50,770 nt of DNA from Culturomica sp. (GCA_031262745.1 JAISHE010000006.1:1-50770); one strand, 5' to 3'; positions 28,150 to 37,514 are shown, numbered from the stretch's first letter. Notes: a model not told the origin generated them from the sequence alone. Numbers and translations are program-made.

Positions 28150-29805
28150 ATGAAGGAAGCTATTAGAATATTAAGTTTGTTTATACTTACTATTGTACTT
28201 TTTGCTTTTGTAAGCGATGAAAAGAAAACACCTGTGATTTATATGATAGGTGATTCCACTATGGCAAATAAAAACTTGGAAAAAGGTAATCCCGAAAGAG
28301 GTTGGGGACATGTTTTACCGGGTTTTCTTGATAAATCTATTAAAGTGGAAAATCATGCCGTAAACGGTAGAAGCAGTAAAAGTTTTAGAGCGGAAGGTCG
28401 TTGGGATAAAGTTATTGATAAAGTAAAAGAATGTGATTATGTCTTTATACAATTTGGTCATAATGATCAAAAAGCAAATGATTCAGCGCGTTATACGAAT
28501 CCTGAAGGTGAGTTTAAGGATAATTTGAAACGCTACATTTTCGAGACTCGTGCTAAAGGCGGCATACCGGTATTGTTTACTTCTATCCCGCGTCGTAACT
28601 TTTTGAATGACACTCTAATAGATACTCATGAAAAATGGCTTGAAGCAACAAAAGAAGTTGCACGGGAAACCGGAGTAACACTTATAGATATGAATAAAAG
28701 TGTTGCAGAATTGTTGGAGAAGACCGGTGATGTGAAATCAAGAGAATGGTTTATGTGGATAAAACCCGGTACAAATGTCTTGAAACCCGATGGTTTGGAA
28801 GATAATACCCACTTGAATGTTGCCGGTGCTCGCATTGTTGCAAAATTAGCTGTGAAGGAAATGGAACAAAAACTACCGGATTTAGCTCCTTATTTTCGTT
28901 ACTACGATTTTGTTGTGGCAAAAGATGGTAGTGGAGACTTTTTCTCTATTCAGGATGCGATTGATGCCGTACCGATGTTTAGAAATAATACTACAAAGAT
29001 TTACATACGTAATGGTGTTTATGATGAACGATTGTTATTACCTGCAGATAAGAATAAAGTGATGTTGATAGGTGAAGATGTTAACAAAACGCTTATTGTG
29101 TCGGATGATTATGCACAGAAACAAAATCGTTTCGGCGAAAATTACGGAACTTCCGGTTCTGCCGGTTTTTATATTTATGCTAATGATTTTACGGCTGAAA
29201 ATATAACGTTTGAAAATAAGGCAGGACAAGTCGGACAAGCGGTTGCCGTACTTACAATGGGTGATCGTGTTGCTTTTTATAACTGCCGTTTTTTGGGAAA
29301 TCAGGATACCTTGTATGTTAAAGGTGAACACACTCGTGTTTATTTTGCAAATTGCTATATCGAAGGTACCACTGATTTTATTTTTGGTTGGGCAACAGCT
29401 GTTTTTAATAATTGTGTGATTTGTAGTAAATCAAATTCTTTTATCACGGCAGCATCTACGCCTGAAAATGTTGATTACGGTTATCTGTTTTATAAATGTA
29501 AACTCATTGCGGATAAGGGAGTAACAGATGTTTATCTCGGTCGTCCGTGGAGACCTTATGCAAAGGTTGCTTATGTGGAATGTGAAATGGGTAATCATAT
29601 TAATCCGCTTGGGTGGCATAATTGGAATAAAAAAGAGGCTGAAAAGACTACCGAATATGTTGAAATAAATAATTTCGGCGAAGGAGCTAAGACTTCAAAG
29701 CGTGTGAAATGGATGAAAAAATCTGTGGAAGGGAAATCTTATACGATGGAAACTTATTTGAAAGGTACTGATGATTGGAAACCATTTGAAACAAACGGAT
29801 TATGA
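28150..29805 (+). CDS. CE12-CE8 fusion: rhamnogalacturonan/pectin acetylesterase plus pectin methylesterase
   Basis: A 551-residue exported two-domain enzyme. Residues 1-20 form a signal peptide. The first domain (about 27-240) is an SGNH/GDSL esterase resembling family CE12: YMIGDSTMANKN (Ser block I), NHAVNGRSSKSF (Gly block II), FIQFGHNDQKAND (Asn block III), DNTHLNVAG (Asp/His block V). The second domain (about 255-550) is a full CE8 pectin methylesterase: KDGSGDFFSIQDAIDAVP, AGQVGQAVAVLTMGDR, GNQDTLYVKGEHTRVYF, TDFIFGWATAVFNNC, LGRPWRPYAKVAYVE. Both active sites look complete, so a single protein should remove acetyl and methyl esters from the same pectin chain. Its stop overlaps the next gene by 4 bases. 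Confidence 0.92.
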   Translation: MKEAIRILSLFILTIVLFAFVSDEKKTPVIYMIGDSTMANKNLEKGNPERGWGHVLPGFLDKSIKVENHAVNGRSSKSFRAEGRWDKVIDKVKECDYVFIQFGHNDQKANDSARYTNPEGEFKDNLKRYIFETRAKGGIPVLFTSIPRRNFLNDTLIDTHEKWLEATKEVARETGVTLIDMNKSVAELLEKTGDVKSREWFMWIKPGTNVLKPDGLEDNTHLNVAGARIVAKLAVKEMEQKLPDLAPYFRYYDFVVAKDGSGDFFSIQDAIDAVPMFRNNTTKIYIRNGVYDERLLLPADKNKVMLIGEDVNKTLIVSDDYAQKQNRFGENYGTSGSAGFYIYANDFTAENITFENKAGQVGQAVAVLTMGDRVAFYNCRFLGNQDTLYVKGEHTRVYFANCYIEGTTDFIFGWATAVFNNCVICSKSNSFITAASTPENVDYGYLFYKCKLIADKGVTDVYLGRPWRPYAKVAYVECEMGNHINPLGWHNWNKKEAEKTTEYVEINNFGEGAKTSKRVKWMKKSVEGKSYTMETYLKGTDDWKPFETNGL

Positions 29806-31007
29806 AAAAATTATTAATATTGATTTTTTGTTTCTCGATACTGACAGCAAACGGTCAGAGTAAAAAGATTGTTATAGAAGTTAGTAACAATTGGAATAAA
29901 GCTCGTACTGATGCTCCTGTTGTGGTAAATTTGAATGCGCTCAACTTAGATTTTGCCGTAAGGTCGGCAATAGTGAAATTTGAAGATGTGGAAATACCTT
30001 CACAATTAGATGATTTGACAGATGACAAGAATGCGGATGAATTGGCATTTATAGCAGATTTTTCTATTGGTGAAACTAAAATATTTGAAGTTGAGTTATC
30101 GGTGGCGAAGTCGGAGAAAAATTATACTTCTCGGGTGTATGCAGAAATGTTGATTAGCGATAAAAAAGGTAACCACCGCTATATAGAGTCGCTCACGGTT
30201 CCCGGAACGAGCGACGTTTATAATCAATTGCACCATCATGGACCGGCTTTTGAATCGGAACTTGTGGCTTATCGTTTGTATTTTGATAAAAAGCAAACAA
30301 TAGATATCTATGGTAAGTTTAACAAAGGTTTTGAAATCAAAGAGTCGCAGTTTTATCCAACGGATGAACAATTGTCAAGAGGTTTCGGTGATGATGTATT
30401 GCGTGTGAGCGGTAGTTGTGGAGTGGGCACGTTGAAAGGTTGGAACGGCAAAAAAGCCGTGCATATAGAGCCTGTTTCAACACGTACGGAACGTATAGTG
30501 GCTTACGGACCGGTACGTGCAATTGTTGAAGTGGCTGTGTGTGGTTGGGAATATCAAGGGGCGGAACTTGGAATGATAAACCGCTATACGTTATATGCCG
30601 GTCATCGCGATTTACAGGTAGATGTACTTTTCTCTAATCCGCTCGGTGATGAGATGTTTTGTACCGGTGTTCAGGACGTAAAAGGTTCTGTTTCATATTC
30701 CGATCATAAAGGATTAATTGCTTGTTGGGGGACGGACTGGCCTGTAAATGATACGGTTAAATATGCAAAAGAAACTGTTGGATTAGCTGCCTACGTGCCT
30801 GAAGAATATGTTAAAGGAGAGGTTAAGGATAAACCGAATTATTTGTATCTCGTGGGTGGGAAAGGGAAGAAACATATACGCTACTACGCTTCTTTTACTT
30901 CTACAAAGGAAAAGTTTGGTTATAAGTCGCCGGAAGCATGGTTTGCTTACGTCAAAGAATGGAAAGGGGATTTGGATAATCCTGTGAATGTGAAAATTAA
31001 AGAGTAG
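29802..31007 (+). CDS. DUF4861 family protein within the pectin locus
   Basis: A 401-residue exported protein with a Sec signal peptide (residues 1-18, ending ANGQ) and no lipobox. It belongs to the same DUF4861 family as the lipoprotein at 253-1371: VEIPSQLDDLTDDKNADELAF-type opening, HHHGPAFESELVAYRLYFD near 143-161, GFGDDVLRVSGSCGVGTLKGWNG, and RIVAYGPVRAIVEV. The histidine cluster and conserved acidic residues could be an active site, but no activity is known to me. The ATGA overlap with the CE12-CE8 gene suggests coupled translation and a shared role on pectin fragments. Confidence 0.78.
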   Translation: MKKLLILIFCFSILTANGQSKKIVIEVSNNWNKARTDAPVVVNLNALNLDFAVRSAIVKFEDVEIPSQLDDLTDDKNADELAFIADFSIGETKIFEVELSVAKSEKNYTSRVYAEMLISDKKGNHRYIESLTVPGTSDVYNQLHHHGPAFESELVAYRLYFDKKQTIDIYGKFNKGFEIKESQFYPTDEQLSRGFGDDVLRVSGSCGVGTLKGWNGKKAVHIEPVSTRTERIVAYGPVRAIVEVAVCGWEYQGAELGMINRYTLYAGHRDLQVDVLFSNPLGDEMFCTGVQDVKGSVSYSDHKGLIACWGTDWPVNDTVKYAKETVGLAAYVPEEYVKGEVKDKPNYLYLVGGKGKKHIRYYASFTSTKEKFGYKSPEAWFAYVKEWKGDLDNPVNVKIKE

Positions 31008-31012
31008 AGAAT

Positions 31013-32680
31013 ATGAGGAACTATTTACAGTTGTTTTTATTACTTTTTGTAATAAGTGCGACAGCACAAAACAACTATATTTCTGAAGTTTGGGTGTCGG
31101 ATAATGGTGATGGAACATATAAGAATCCTGTTTTGTATGCGGATTATTCGGATCCTGATGCTTGTCGTGTCGGAGATGATTTTTATATGACATCTTCGAG
31201 TTTCGGTTGTTTACCTGCTTTGCAGGTGTTGCATTCCAAAGATTTGGTAAATTGGACAATTATAGGAGCAGCTGTTTCACATGCGTTGCCACCGGTTACG
31301 GATGTGTTGCCGCAGCATGGTAATCGTGTGTGGGCACCGTGTATACGCTATCATGACGGTATGTTTTATATTTTTTGGGGTGATCCCGATCAGGGAGTTT
31401 TTATGGTGAAATCCTCAAAACCCGAAGGACCTTGGGAATCACCGGTTTTGGTGAAAGCAGCAAAGGGAATTATAGACACAAGTCCGTTGTGGGATGATGA
31501 CGGCAAGGTATATTTGGTGCACGGTTTTGCCGGTAGTCGTGCCGGATTAAAGAGTATACTTGCAATTTGTGAACTAAGCGAAGATGCTTCAAAGGCAATA
31601 ACTCCTTCACGTATAATTTTCGACGGACACGAGAAACATCAAACTATAGAAGGTCCGAAATTTTATAAAAGAAACGGATATTATTATATTTTTGCTCCTG
31701 CAGGAGGTGTACCTACCGGTTGGCAAGTGGCAATGCGTTCAAAGAATGTTTACGGACCTTATGAAGACCGTGTGGTTATGCGTAGAGGTAACACCGATAT
31801 CAACGGACCTCATCAGGGAGCTTGGATTGACACGCCGACAGGGGAGAATTGGTTTTTGCATTTTCAGGACGTAGGAGCTTACGGTCGTGTGGTGCATTTG
31901 CAGCCTTTACGTTGGTTTAACGATTGGCCTGTAATAGGTAATGATGCTAATAATGATGGTTGTGGTGAACCGGTTTTGGTGTACAAAAAACCTAATGTGG
32001 GTAAAACGTATCCGATTTGCACTCCTCAAGAAAGTGATGAATTTAATGCGTTAACTATTTCGCCTCAATGGCAGTGGAACGCAAATATAAATGAAAAATG
32101 GTACTTCTGTGATGCTGCAAAAGGCTTATTACGCTTGTATTCTTATCCCGTGCCGGACACCTATAAAAATCTTTGGGATGTGTCCAACATGTTGTTACAA
32201 AAAACACCGGCAGAGAATTTTACGGCAACAATAAAGTTAACTTTCACGCCGATAGAAAAATACAAGGGAGAACGTACAGGATTAGTTGTAATGGGTTTGA
32301 ATTATGCCGGTTTGATTGTTGAAAATACGACTTCCGGTTTGAAACTTTCTCAAGTGGAATGTACAAAAGCCGACCGTGGAGAAGAAGAAAAAATTAATGC
32401 AATATTGGATTTAAAAGAAAAAACTATTTACCTTCGGGCGAAATTTCATAATATCGGTGGACGGATAAAAGAAAGCGAAGGAGGGATGGATATGATTGTG
32501 GTGTGTGATTTTTCTTATAGTTTTGACGGTAAAAACTTTAAACCTTTAGGCAATGAGTTTCAAGCAAAAGAAGGTAAATGGATAGGAGCAAAAGTTGGCA
32601 CGTTCTGCACTCGTCCTGCTATTGTTACGAATGATGGCGGTTGGATGGAAGTAGATTGGTTTAGAATAACTAAGAAATAA
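31013..32680 (+). CDS. GH43 family glycosidase with C-terminal ConA-like domain
   Basis: A 555-residue exported five-bladed propeller glycosidase (signal peptide about 1-19, ending ATAQ). Catalytic acids are visible: NPVLYADYSDPDACRVGDDF near 36-55 (Asp base), IDTSPLWDDDGKVYLVHG near 157-174 (pKa modulator Asp), and IEGPKFYKRNGYYYIFA near 209-225 (general acid Glu). Residues of about 345-555 form a beta-sandwich as in GH43 beta-xylosidase-type proteins (DUF1349/CBM91-like). It is likely an exo-acting alpha-L-arabinofuranosidase or beta-xylosidase trimming pectin side chains. The exact subfamily cannot be fixed by eye. Confidence 0.9.
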   Translation: MRNYLQLFLLLFVISATAQNNYISEVWVSDNGDGTYKNPVLYADYSDPDACRVGDDFYMTSSSFGCLPALQVLHSKDLVNWTIIGAAVSHALPPVTDVLPQHGNRVWAPCIRYHDGMFYIFWGDPDQGVFMVKSSKPEGPWESPVLVKAAKGIIDTSPLWDDDGKVYLVHGFAGSRAGLKSILAICELSEDASKAITPSRIIFDGHEKHQTIEGPKFYKRNGYYYIFAPAGGVPTGWQVAMRSKNVYGPYEDRVVMRRGNTDINGPHQGAWIDTPTGENWFLHFQDVGAYGRVVHLQPLRWFNDWPVIGNDANNDGCGEPVLVYKKPNVGKTYPICTPQESDEFNALTISPQWQWNANINEKWYFCDAAKGLLRLYSYPVPDTYKNLWDVSNMLLQKTPAENFTATIKLTFTPIEKYKGERTGLVVMGLNYAGLIVENTTSGLKLSQVECTKADRGEEEKINAILDLKEKTIYLRAKFHNIGGRIKESEGGMDMIVVCDFSYSFDGKNFKPLGNEFQAKEGKWIGAKVGTFCTRPAIVTNDGGWMEVDWFRITKK

Positions 32681-32711
32681 ATTTACAAATAAATAATAAT
32701 ACGATTTAATT

Positions 32712-34112
32712 ATGAATAATAACGAGAAAGGCAATGCTTTATTTCTTTACGGAATAGTTGCCGTTACAGTACTTGGTGGATTGTTGTTCGGTTATGACAC
32801 GGCTGTTATTTCCGGTGCGGAACAAGGATTACAAGCTTTTTTTCAGCGTGCTACGGATTTTGTGTATACAACCGGTTTGCATGGTATCACCGCATCGAGT
32901 GCTTTGATAGGATGTGTTATCGGTGGTGCCATTTCAGGTTGGTTTGCAGCCGGTTTAGGTAGGCGTAATTCATTGCGTTTGGCTGCTTTATTATTTTTTC
33001 TTTCGGCTCTTGGCTCTTGGTATCCGGAGTTTTTATTTTTTGATTACGGACATCCTACCGAAGGTTTATTATGGACATTTAATGCTTACAGAGTTATAGG
33101 TGGTATAGGAGTGGGTTTAGCTTCTGCTATTTGTCCAATGTATATTGCCGAAATATCTCCTGCAAATTTGAGAGGACGTTTGGTTTCATGCAATCAATTT
33201 GCAATTATTTTCGGTATGTTGGTGGTTTATTTTGTTAATTACATGATTAGGGAAAGTCTTCCTAATGCCGGAGCTATGGTTACGGAAGGCTGGCGTTTGA
33301 TGTTTTTAAGTGAGGCTTATCCGGCTGCTGCTTTCGGATTATTACTGTTTTTGGTTCCCAAAACTCCACGCTATTTAGTTATGTGTGATAACCATGAAGC
33401 TGCGGTGAAAGTACTTGAACGAATAAACGGTAAAACCAAAGCCATAACAATTTTGGAAGAAATCAAATCTACAGTAAAAGAAAAGAAAGAGAAATTACTA
33501 ACTTACGGTATAGGTGTTATAATAATCGGTATATTACTTTCGGTTTTCCAACAAGCTGTTGGTATAAACGTTGTGCTTTATTATGCTCCGCGTATATTTG
33601 AGAACATGGGTGCTTCAAGTGATGCTTCGATGATGCAAACAGTGGTGATGGGAATTGTTAACATACTCTTTACTCTTGTAGCTATTTTAACGGTTGATAA
33701 ATGGGGGCGAAAACCGTTGCTCATTGTTGGTTCTATCGGAATGATGGTTGGTATGACAGCGTTGAGTTACCTTTCTTTTAGTAACAACATCGGTATCACG
33801 GCTTTGATAGCAATGATTGTTTACACGGCTTCTTTTATGATGTCATGGGGACCGATTTGCTGGGTGTTGATTTCGGAAATATTCCCGAATACGATACGTG
33901 GTAAGGCAGTGGCAATAGCAGTAGCAGCACAATGGATTGCTAATTTTGCAGTTTCAAGTACATTCCCCTCGTTATCGGCTTGGAGCATTGGCGGCACTTA
34001 TATAATATATGCCGTATTCTCTTTGCTTTCAGCAATTTTCGTTTGGAAATGGGTACCTGAAACAAAAGGTAAAACTTTGGAAGATATGACAAATCTTTGG
34101 AAAAAGAAATAA
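32712..34112 (+). CDS. Sugar-porter MFS transporter (XylE/AraE type)
   Basis: A 466-residue inner-membrane symporter with 12 predicted helices. Sugar-porter signatures are GGLLFGYDTAVISGAEQGL near 22-40, AEISPANLRGRLVSCNQFAI near 145-164, LVPKTPRYLVMCDNHEAA near 214, the QQAVGINVVLYYAPRIFENMG block near 280 (QQxxGxN), and the terminal VPETKGKTLEDM. It would import a monosaccharide released by the locus, such as arabinose, xylose or galactose, by proton symport. The substrate is inferred only. It follows GH43 by 31 bases. Confidence 0.92.
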   Translation: MNNNEKGNALFLYGIVAVTVLGGLLFGYDTAVISGAEQGLQAFFQRATDFVYTTGLHGITASSALIGCVIGGAISGWFAAGLGRRNSLRLAALLFFLSALGSWYPEFLFFDYGHPTEGLLWTFNAYRVIGGIGVGLASAICPMYIAEISPANLRGRLVSCNQFAIIFGMLVVYFVNYMIRESLPNAGAMVTEGWRLMFLSEAYPAAAFGLLLFLVPKTPRYLVMCDNHEAAVKVLERINGKTKAITILEEIKSTVKEKKEKLLTYGIGVIIIGILLSVFQQAVGINVVLYYAPRIFENMGASSDASMMQTVVMGIVNILFTLVAILTVDKWGRKPLLIVGSIGMMVGMTALSYLSFSNNIGITALIAMIVYTASFMMSWGPICWVLISEIFPNTIRGKAVAIAVAAQWIANFAVSSTFPSLSAWSIGGTYIIYAVFSLLSAIFVWKWVPETKGKTLEDMTNLWKKK

Positions 34113-34144
34113 ATACTAATAAAAGGAACAAATTCAATAAAGAA

Positions 34145-35182
34145 ATGAAAAAAGTAGTAACGTTTGGAGAAATCATGTTGCGTCTGGCAACTCCCGCTTA
34201 TCAACGTTTTATTCAATCAACCAATCTGAATGCAACATTCGGAGGAGGTGAAGCAAATGTAGCTGTGTCGCTTGCAAATTACGGTGTACCGACAGATTTC
34301 ATAACTCGTTTACCTAAAAATGATATAGCAGAGTGGTGTATTTCAGATCTTAGGAAATATAATGTTGGTGTAAGTAATATTCTTAGAGGTGGCGACCGTG
34401 TAGGTATCTACTTTTTAGAAACCGGTGCCGTTGCTCGTGCATCAAAAGTTGTTTATGACCGTGCAAATTCTGCTATTGCCGACATTAAACCGGGAATGGT
34501 GAATTGGGGAGAGATTTTTAAGGATGCTCAATGGTTTCATTGGACAGGTATCACGCCTGCACTTTCACAAGGTGCTGCCGATGCATGTTTGGAGGCTATA
34601 AAAGTGGCAAACGAGATGGGCATAACTGTTTCTTGCGACCTTAATTATCGTAAAAATCTTTGGAAATACGGTAAAACCGCATCTGAAGTAATGCCTGCTT
34701 TGACGGAAGGGTGCGACATTATTCTCGGAAATGAAGAAGATGCCGAAAAAGTGTTCGGTATTAAGCCGGAAGGTTTTGATGTGGTTAAAACCGAAGGCGA
34801 AATTAACGCAGCAGAGTTTGAATCGGTTTGCACTCAGTTGCAGAAACGTTTTCCAAGAGCAAAGAGACTGATTATCACTCTCAGAGGTTCAATAAATGCC
34901 AACCACAACACTTGGGGCGGTGTACTTTATTCCGACAAGTTATATCAATCAAAACGTTATGACATTACTCATATAGTTGATCGTGTGGGTGGTGGTGATT
35001 CGTTTATGGGTGGTTTGATTTACGGTTTGATAACATATCCCACCGATGATCAAAAAGCTTTGGAGTTTGCAGTTGCCGCATCTGCTTTGAAACACACAAT
35101 TTATGGAGATTTCAACCTTGTAACCGTTGCAGAAGTTGAAAATTTGATGAAAGGTGACGGTTCGGGAAGGGTTTCACGTTAA
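34145..35182 (+). CDS. kdgK: 2-keto-3-deoxygluconate kinase
   Basis: A PfkB-family kinase, 345 residues from ATG 34145 (MKKVVTFGEIMLRLATP). The longer frame from 34097 overlaps the transporter and lacks family similarity. It phosphorylates KDG to KDPG, linking the UxaA and KduD products to the aldolase. Landmarks are NATFGGGEANVAVSLANYG near 27-45 (substrate GG), WFHWTGITPALS, CDLNYRKNLWKYG near 165-177, and VDRVGGGDSFMGGLIYGL near 278-295 with the catalytic Asp in GGGDS. Start codon spacing is 32 bases after the transporter stop. Confidence 0.94.
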   Translation: MKKVVTFGEIMLRLATPAYQRFIQSTNLNATFGGGEANVAVSLANYGVPTDFITRLPKNDIAEWCISDLRKYNVGVSNILRGGDRVGIYFLETGAVARASKVVYDRANSAIADIKPGMVNWGEIFKDAQWFHWTGITPALSQGAADACLEAIKVANEMGITVSCDLNYRKNLWKYGKTASEVMPALTEGCDIILGNEEDAEKVFGIKPEGFDVVKTEGEINAAEFESVCTQLQKRFPRAKRLIITLRGSINANHNTWGGVLYSDKLYQSKRYDITHIVDRVGGGDSFMGGLIYGLITYPTDDQKALEFAVAASALKHTIYGDFNLVTVAEVENLMKGDGSGRVSR

Positions 35183-35203
35183 TAATAAAAAAATGAAGAA
35201 AAA

Positions 35204-35986
35204 ATGAGTAATATATTTTCATTGGAAGGAAAGGTGGCATTGGTTACCGGTGCGTCATACGGCATTGGTTTTGCTATTGCCACAGCATTTGCAGAAGCAG
35301 GTGCAAAAATCGTTTTCAACGATCTAAAACAGGAATTTGTAGACAAAGGTATTGCTGCATATAAGGAAGCAGGATATGATGTTAAAGGTTATGTTTGTGA
35401 TGTTACAAGCGAGGAACAGGTAAAAAAATTGGTAGAAACAGTTGAAAAAGAAGTAGGTGTGATTGATATTTTGGTGAATAACGCCGGAATAATCAAACGT
35501 ATACCTATGGTTGAAATGACAGCTGATGAGTTTCGTCAAGTGATAGACGTTGATTTGAATGCACCTTTTATTGTATCTAAAGCCGTGATACCGGGGATGA
35601 TTAAAAAAGGTCATGGAAAAATCATAAACATTTGTTCGATGATGAGCGAATTGGGAAGAGAAACCGTGTCGGCTTACGCTGCTGCAAAGGGTGGATTGAA
35701 AATGCTCACACGTAATATTTGTTCGGAATACGGAGAATACAATATACAGTGTAACGGCATAGGACCCGGTTATATTGCTACTCCTCAAACCGCCCCTTTG
35801 CGCGAAGAAGGTCATCCCTTCAATTCATTTATTATTGCTAAAACTCCTGCTGCCCGTTGGGGTACACCGGAAGATTTGAAAGGACCGGCAGTTTTTCTTG
35901 CTTCCGATGCTTCAAATTTTGTGAACGGTCATGTGTTGTATGTTGATGGTGGCATACTTGCCTATATCGGTAAACAACCTAAATAA
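35204..35986 (+). CDS. kduD: 2-deoxy-D-gluconate 3-dehydrogenase / DKII reductase
   Basis: A 260-residue short-chain dehydrogenase converting 2,5-diketo-3-deoxygluconate to KDG (NADH-linked). The Rossmann motif is TGASYGIGFAIA near 15-26, with NNAGIIKR near 91 and the catalytic pair SAYAAAKGGLKML (Tyr and Lys three apart) near 158. GPGYIATPQTAPLREE near 189 is typical of KduD and close relatives. The neighbouring kduI and kdgK genes support this over the related gluconate 5-dehydrogenase. Confidence 0.93.
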   Translation: MSNIFSLEGKVALVTGASYGIGFAIATAFAEAGAKIVFNDLKQEFVDKGIAAYKEAGYDVKGYVCDVTSEEQVKKLVETVEKEVGVIDILVNNAGIIKRIPMVEMTADEFRQVIDVDLNAPFIVSKAVIPGMIKKGHGKIINICSMMSELGRETVSAYAAAKGGLKMLTRNICSEYGEYNIQCNGIGPGYIATPQTAPLREEGHPFNSFIIAKTPAARWGTPEDLKGPAVFLASDASNFVNGHVLYVDGGILAYIGKQPK

Positions 35987-36010
35987 TTTTAATTCTTAAT
36001 TCTGTAAATT

Positions 36011-36874
36011 ATGGATGAAAAAATAAAAACAGGACATGTTAATTGGGAAGTACGCTATTCAACTTCTCCGAAAGATGCAAAAAGTTATGACACATCTCGT
36101 TTGCGTGAAGAGTTTCTAATAGAAACCGTATTCACTCCCGATATGATAAACATGGTTTATTCCATGTATGATCGCTTAATTGTAGGTGGTGCAAATCCTG
36201 TGAAACAATCGTTGAAATTGGAGGTTATAGACTTGTTGAAAGCTCCTAACTTCCTTCACAGAAGAGAACTCGGTATCATTAATATAGCCGGCGATGGTGT
36301 TGTGAAAGTGGGTGAAACCGAATACACTCTTGGTTTTAAGGAAGCCCTATATGTAGGTAGCGGTTCCCATGAGGTTACATTTTCTTCGAGCGATGAAGCT
36401 AAACCTGCGAAATTTTATTTTATTTCTGCTCCTGCACATGCTTCTTATCCTGTGAAAAAAATAACACTTAAAGAAGCTAATGTGTTAACAGCCGGTACAA
36501 TGGAAGGCTCTAACGACAGGGTAATAAATCAATTAATTGTGAAGGAAACCGTGCAGATTTGCCAACTGCAAATGGGTTTGACGGAATTAAAACCGGGAAG
36601 TGTGTGGAATACGATGCCGGCTCATACACATAATCGTAGACCGGAAGCATATTTCTATTTCAATGTACCGGAAAATCAAGCAGTGTGCCATTTTATGGGA
36701 GAAGGTGATGAAACCCGCCATATTTGGATGCACAATGAACAAGCAGTATTGTCGCCGGAATGGTCGATACATTCAGGTGCGGGAACAAGCAATTATATGT
36801 TCATTTGGGGCATGGCAGGTGAAAATCTTGACTATGATGATATGGATAAAATATCAGCTTCTATGTTGAAATAA
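36011..36874 (+). CDS. kduI: 5-keto-4-deoxyuronate isomerase
   Basis: A 287-residue cupin isomerase turning 5-keto-4-deoxyuronate (from unsaturated pectin fragments) into 2,5-diketo-3-deoxygluconate. Family landmarks are [14 protein letters not shown] near 28, [28 protein letters not shown], and [20 protein letters not shown] near 201-220, with the zinc-binding histidines and Glu. It is the last gene of the pectin cluster. I see no strong terminator right after it; a short hairpin TCTATC/GATAGA lies at 36943-36964. Confidence 0.96.
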   Translation: MDEKIKTGHVNWEVRYSTSPKDAKSYDTSRLREEFLIETVFTPDMINMVYSMYDRLIVGGANPVKQSLKLEVIDLLKAPNFLHRRELGIINIAGDGVVKVGETEYTLGFKEALYVGSGSHEVTFSSSDEAKPAKFYFISAPAHASYPVKKITLKEANVLTAGTMEGSNDRVINQLIVKETVQICQLQMGLTELKPGSVWNTMPAHTHNRRPEAYFYFNVPENQAVCHFMGEGDETRHIWMHNEQAVLSPEWSIHSGAGTSNYMFIWGMAGENLDYDDMDKISASMLK

Positions 36875-37240
36875 TCCGGTTGACGGTTTTGGGAAAGAAT
36901 GTAAAAAAGAATGCTTTTTAAACAACCTAACGTTTTGATTTATCTATCTTTTTTTGATGATAGAATATAATGTGCTTTCCCGATTTCAGACCTAATAAAG
37001 CAAAGAGAGTTGACTTCAAAGTTCCGAGCATTGAGTTTAGATGAAATAGCATTGAGTTCATAGTTAATAGCTTTAAACTCAATTCTAAAAGATTTAAACC
37101 TGAATCTGAAATAGCTAAATAGCTATATTTATTCTTTGAATATCCTCAAAATTTATAGAATGAATATCAAAAATGCTACCTATTTCGTCGGGTAAATGGG
37201 CATTGGATGATTTTTTGAATTTACAACATCAAAATTATTC
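36875..37240. other. Intergenic stretch after kduI with repeat-like remnant
   Basis: No convincing gene. A weak hairpin (36943-36964) around a T run could end the kduI transcript. At 37029-37056 the phrase AGCATTGAGTT occurs twice, 22 bases apart. A minus-strand frame at 36927-37061 encodes a 44-residue leucine-rich, repeat-like peptide (MNSMLFHLNSMLGTLKST...). Its length and composition look more like a decayed remnant than a real gene. Confidence 0.3.
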
Positions 37241-37398
37241 GGCTTTCCCAAAAATCCGTTTCCCGATTTGAGTTTTAGTGTTGTAGGAGTTTTTCCTGTG
37301 TAAATTTCAATTCCTTTTTTGTCGGTAATCGAAATTTTGGCTTCGCTCGGAATACTGCTAATCGTAATAGGGTAACTGCTTTTACTCACATATCCCAT
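37241..37398 (-). pseudogene. Truncated copy of the PEGA-type lipoprotein gene
   Basis: About 149 bases (37241-37389) are a close copy of part of the intact lipoprotein gene at 39247-39747 (its 39523-39672), in the same orientation. The translated part (SKSSYPITISSIPSEAKIS and onward through KGIEIYTGKTPTTLKL) matches the intact protein until a one-base difference in an A run shifts the frame at LGKP. The signal peptide and the C-terminal half are missing. It is therefore a relic, marking one border of the AbiE module. Confidence 0.75.
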
Positions 37399-37446
37399 AT
37401 TTCCCAAATTCGTAAAACAAGGGGATATATTCCTTTCCTGAAAATG

Positions 37447-37491
37447 TTTTCATGTTTTTTCGGGAGAAAACATGAAAAAGATATATCTTTA
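37447..37491 (+). promoter_or_regulatory. 12-bp palindrome and promoter of the abiE genes
   Basis: A perfect inverted repeat, TTTTCATGTTTT (37447-37458) and AAAACATGAAAA (37467-37478) with an 8-base spacer, lies just before TATCTTTA (37484-37491), a one-mismatch -7 box. The right arm would cover the -33 to -7 spacer. AbiEi antitoxins of other bacteria repress their own promoter through inverted repeats, so this is a natural autoregulatory operator (inference). Confidence 0.6.
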
Positions 37492-37514
37492 CATCCGAAA
37501 ATTTAGATGTGCAA

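Noticed and set aside
36927..37061. A 44-residue minus-strand gene after kduI
   Set aside because: The leucine-rich repeat-like sequence, lack of promoter and decaying surroundings suggest a remnant or chance frame.
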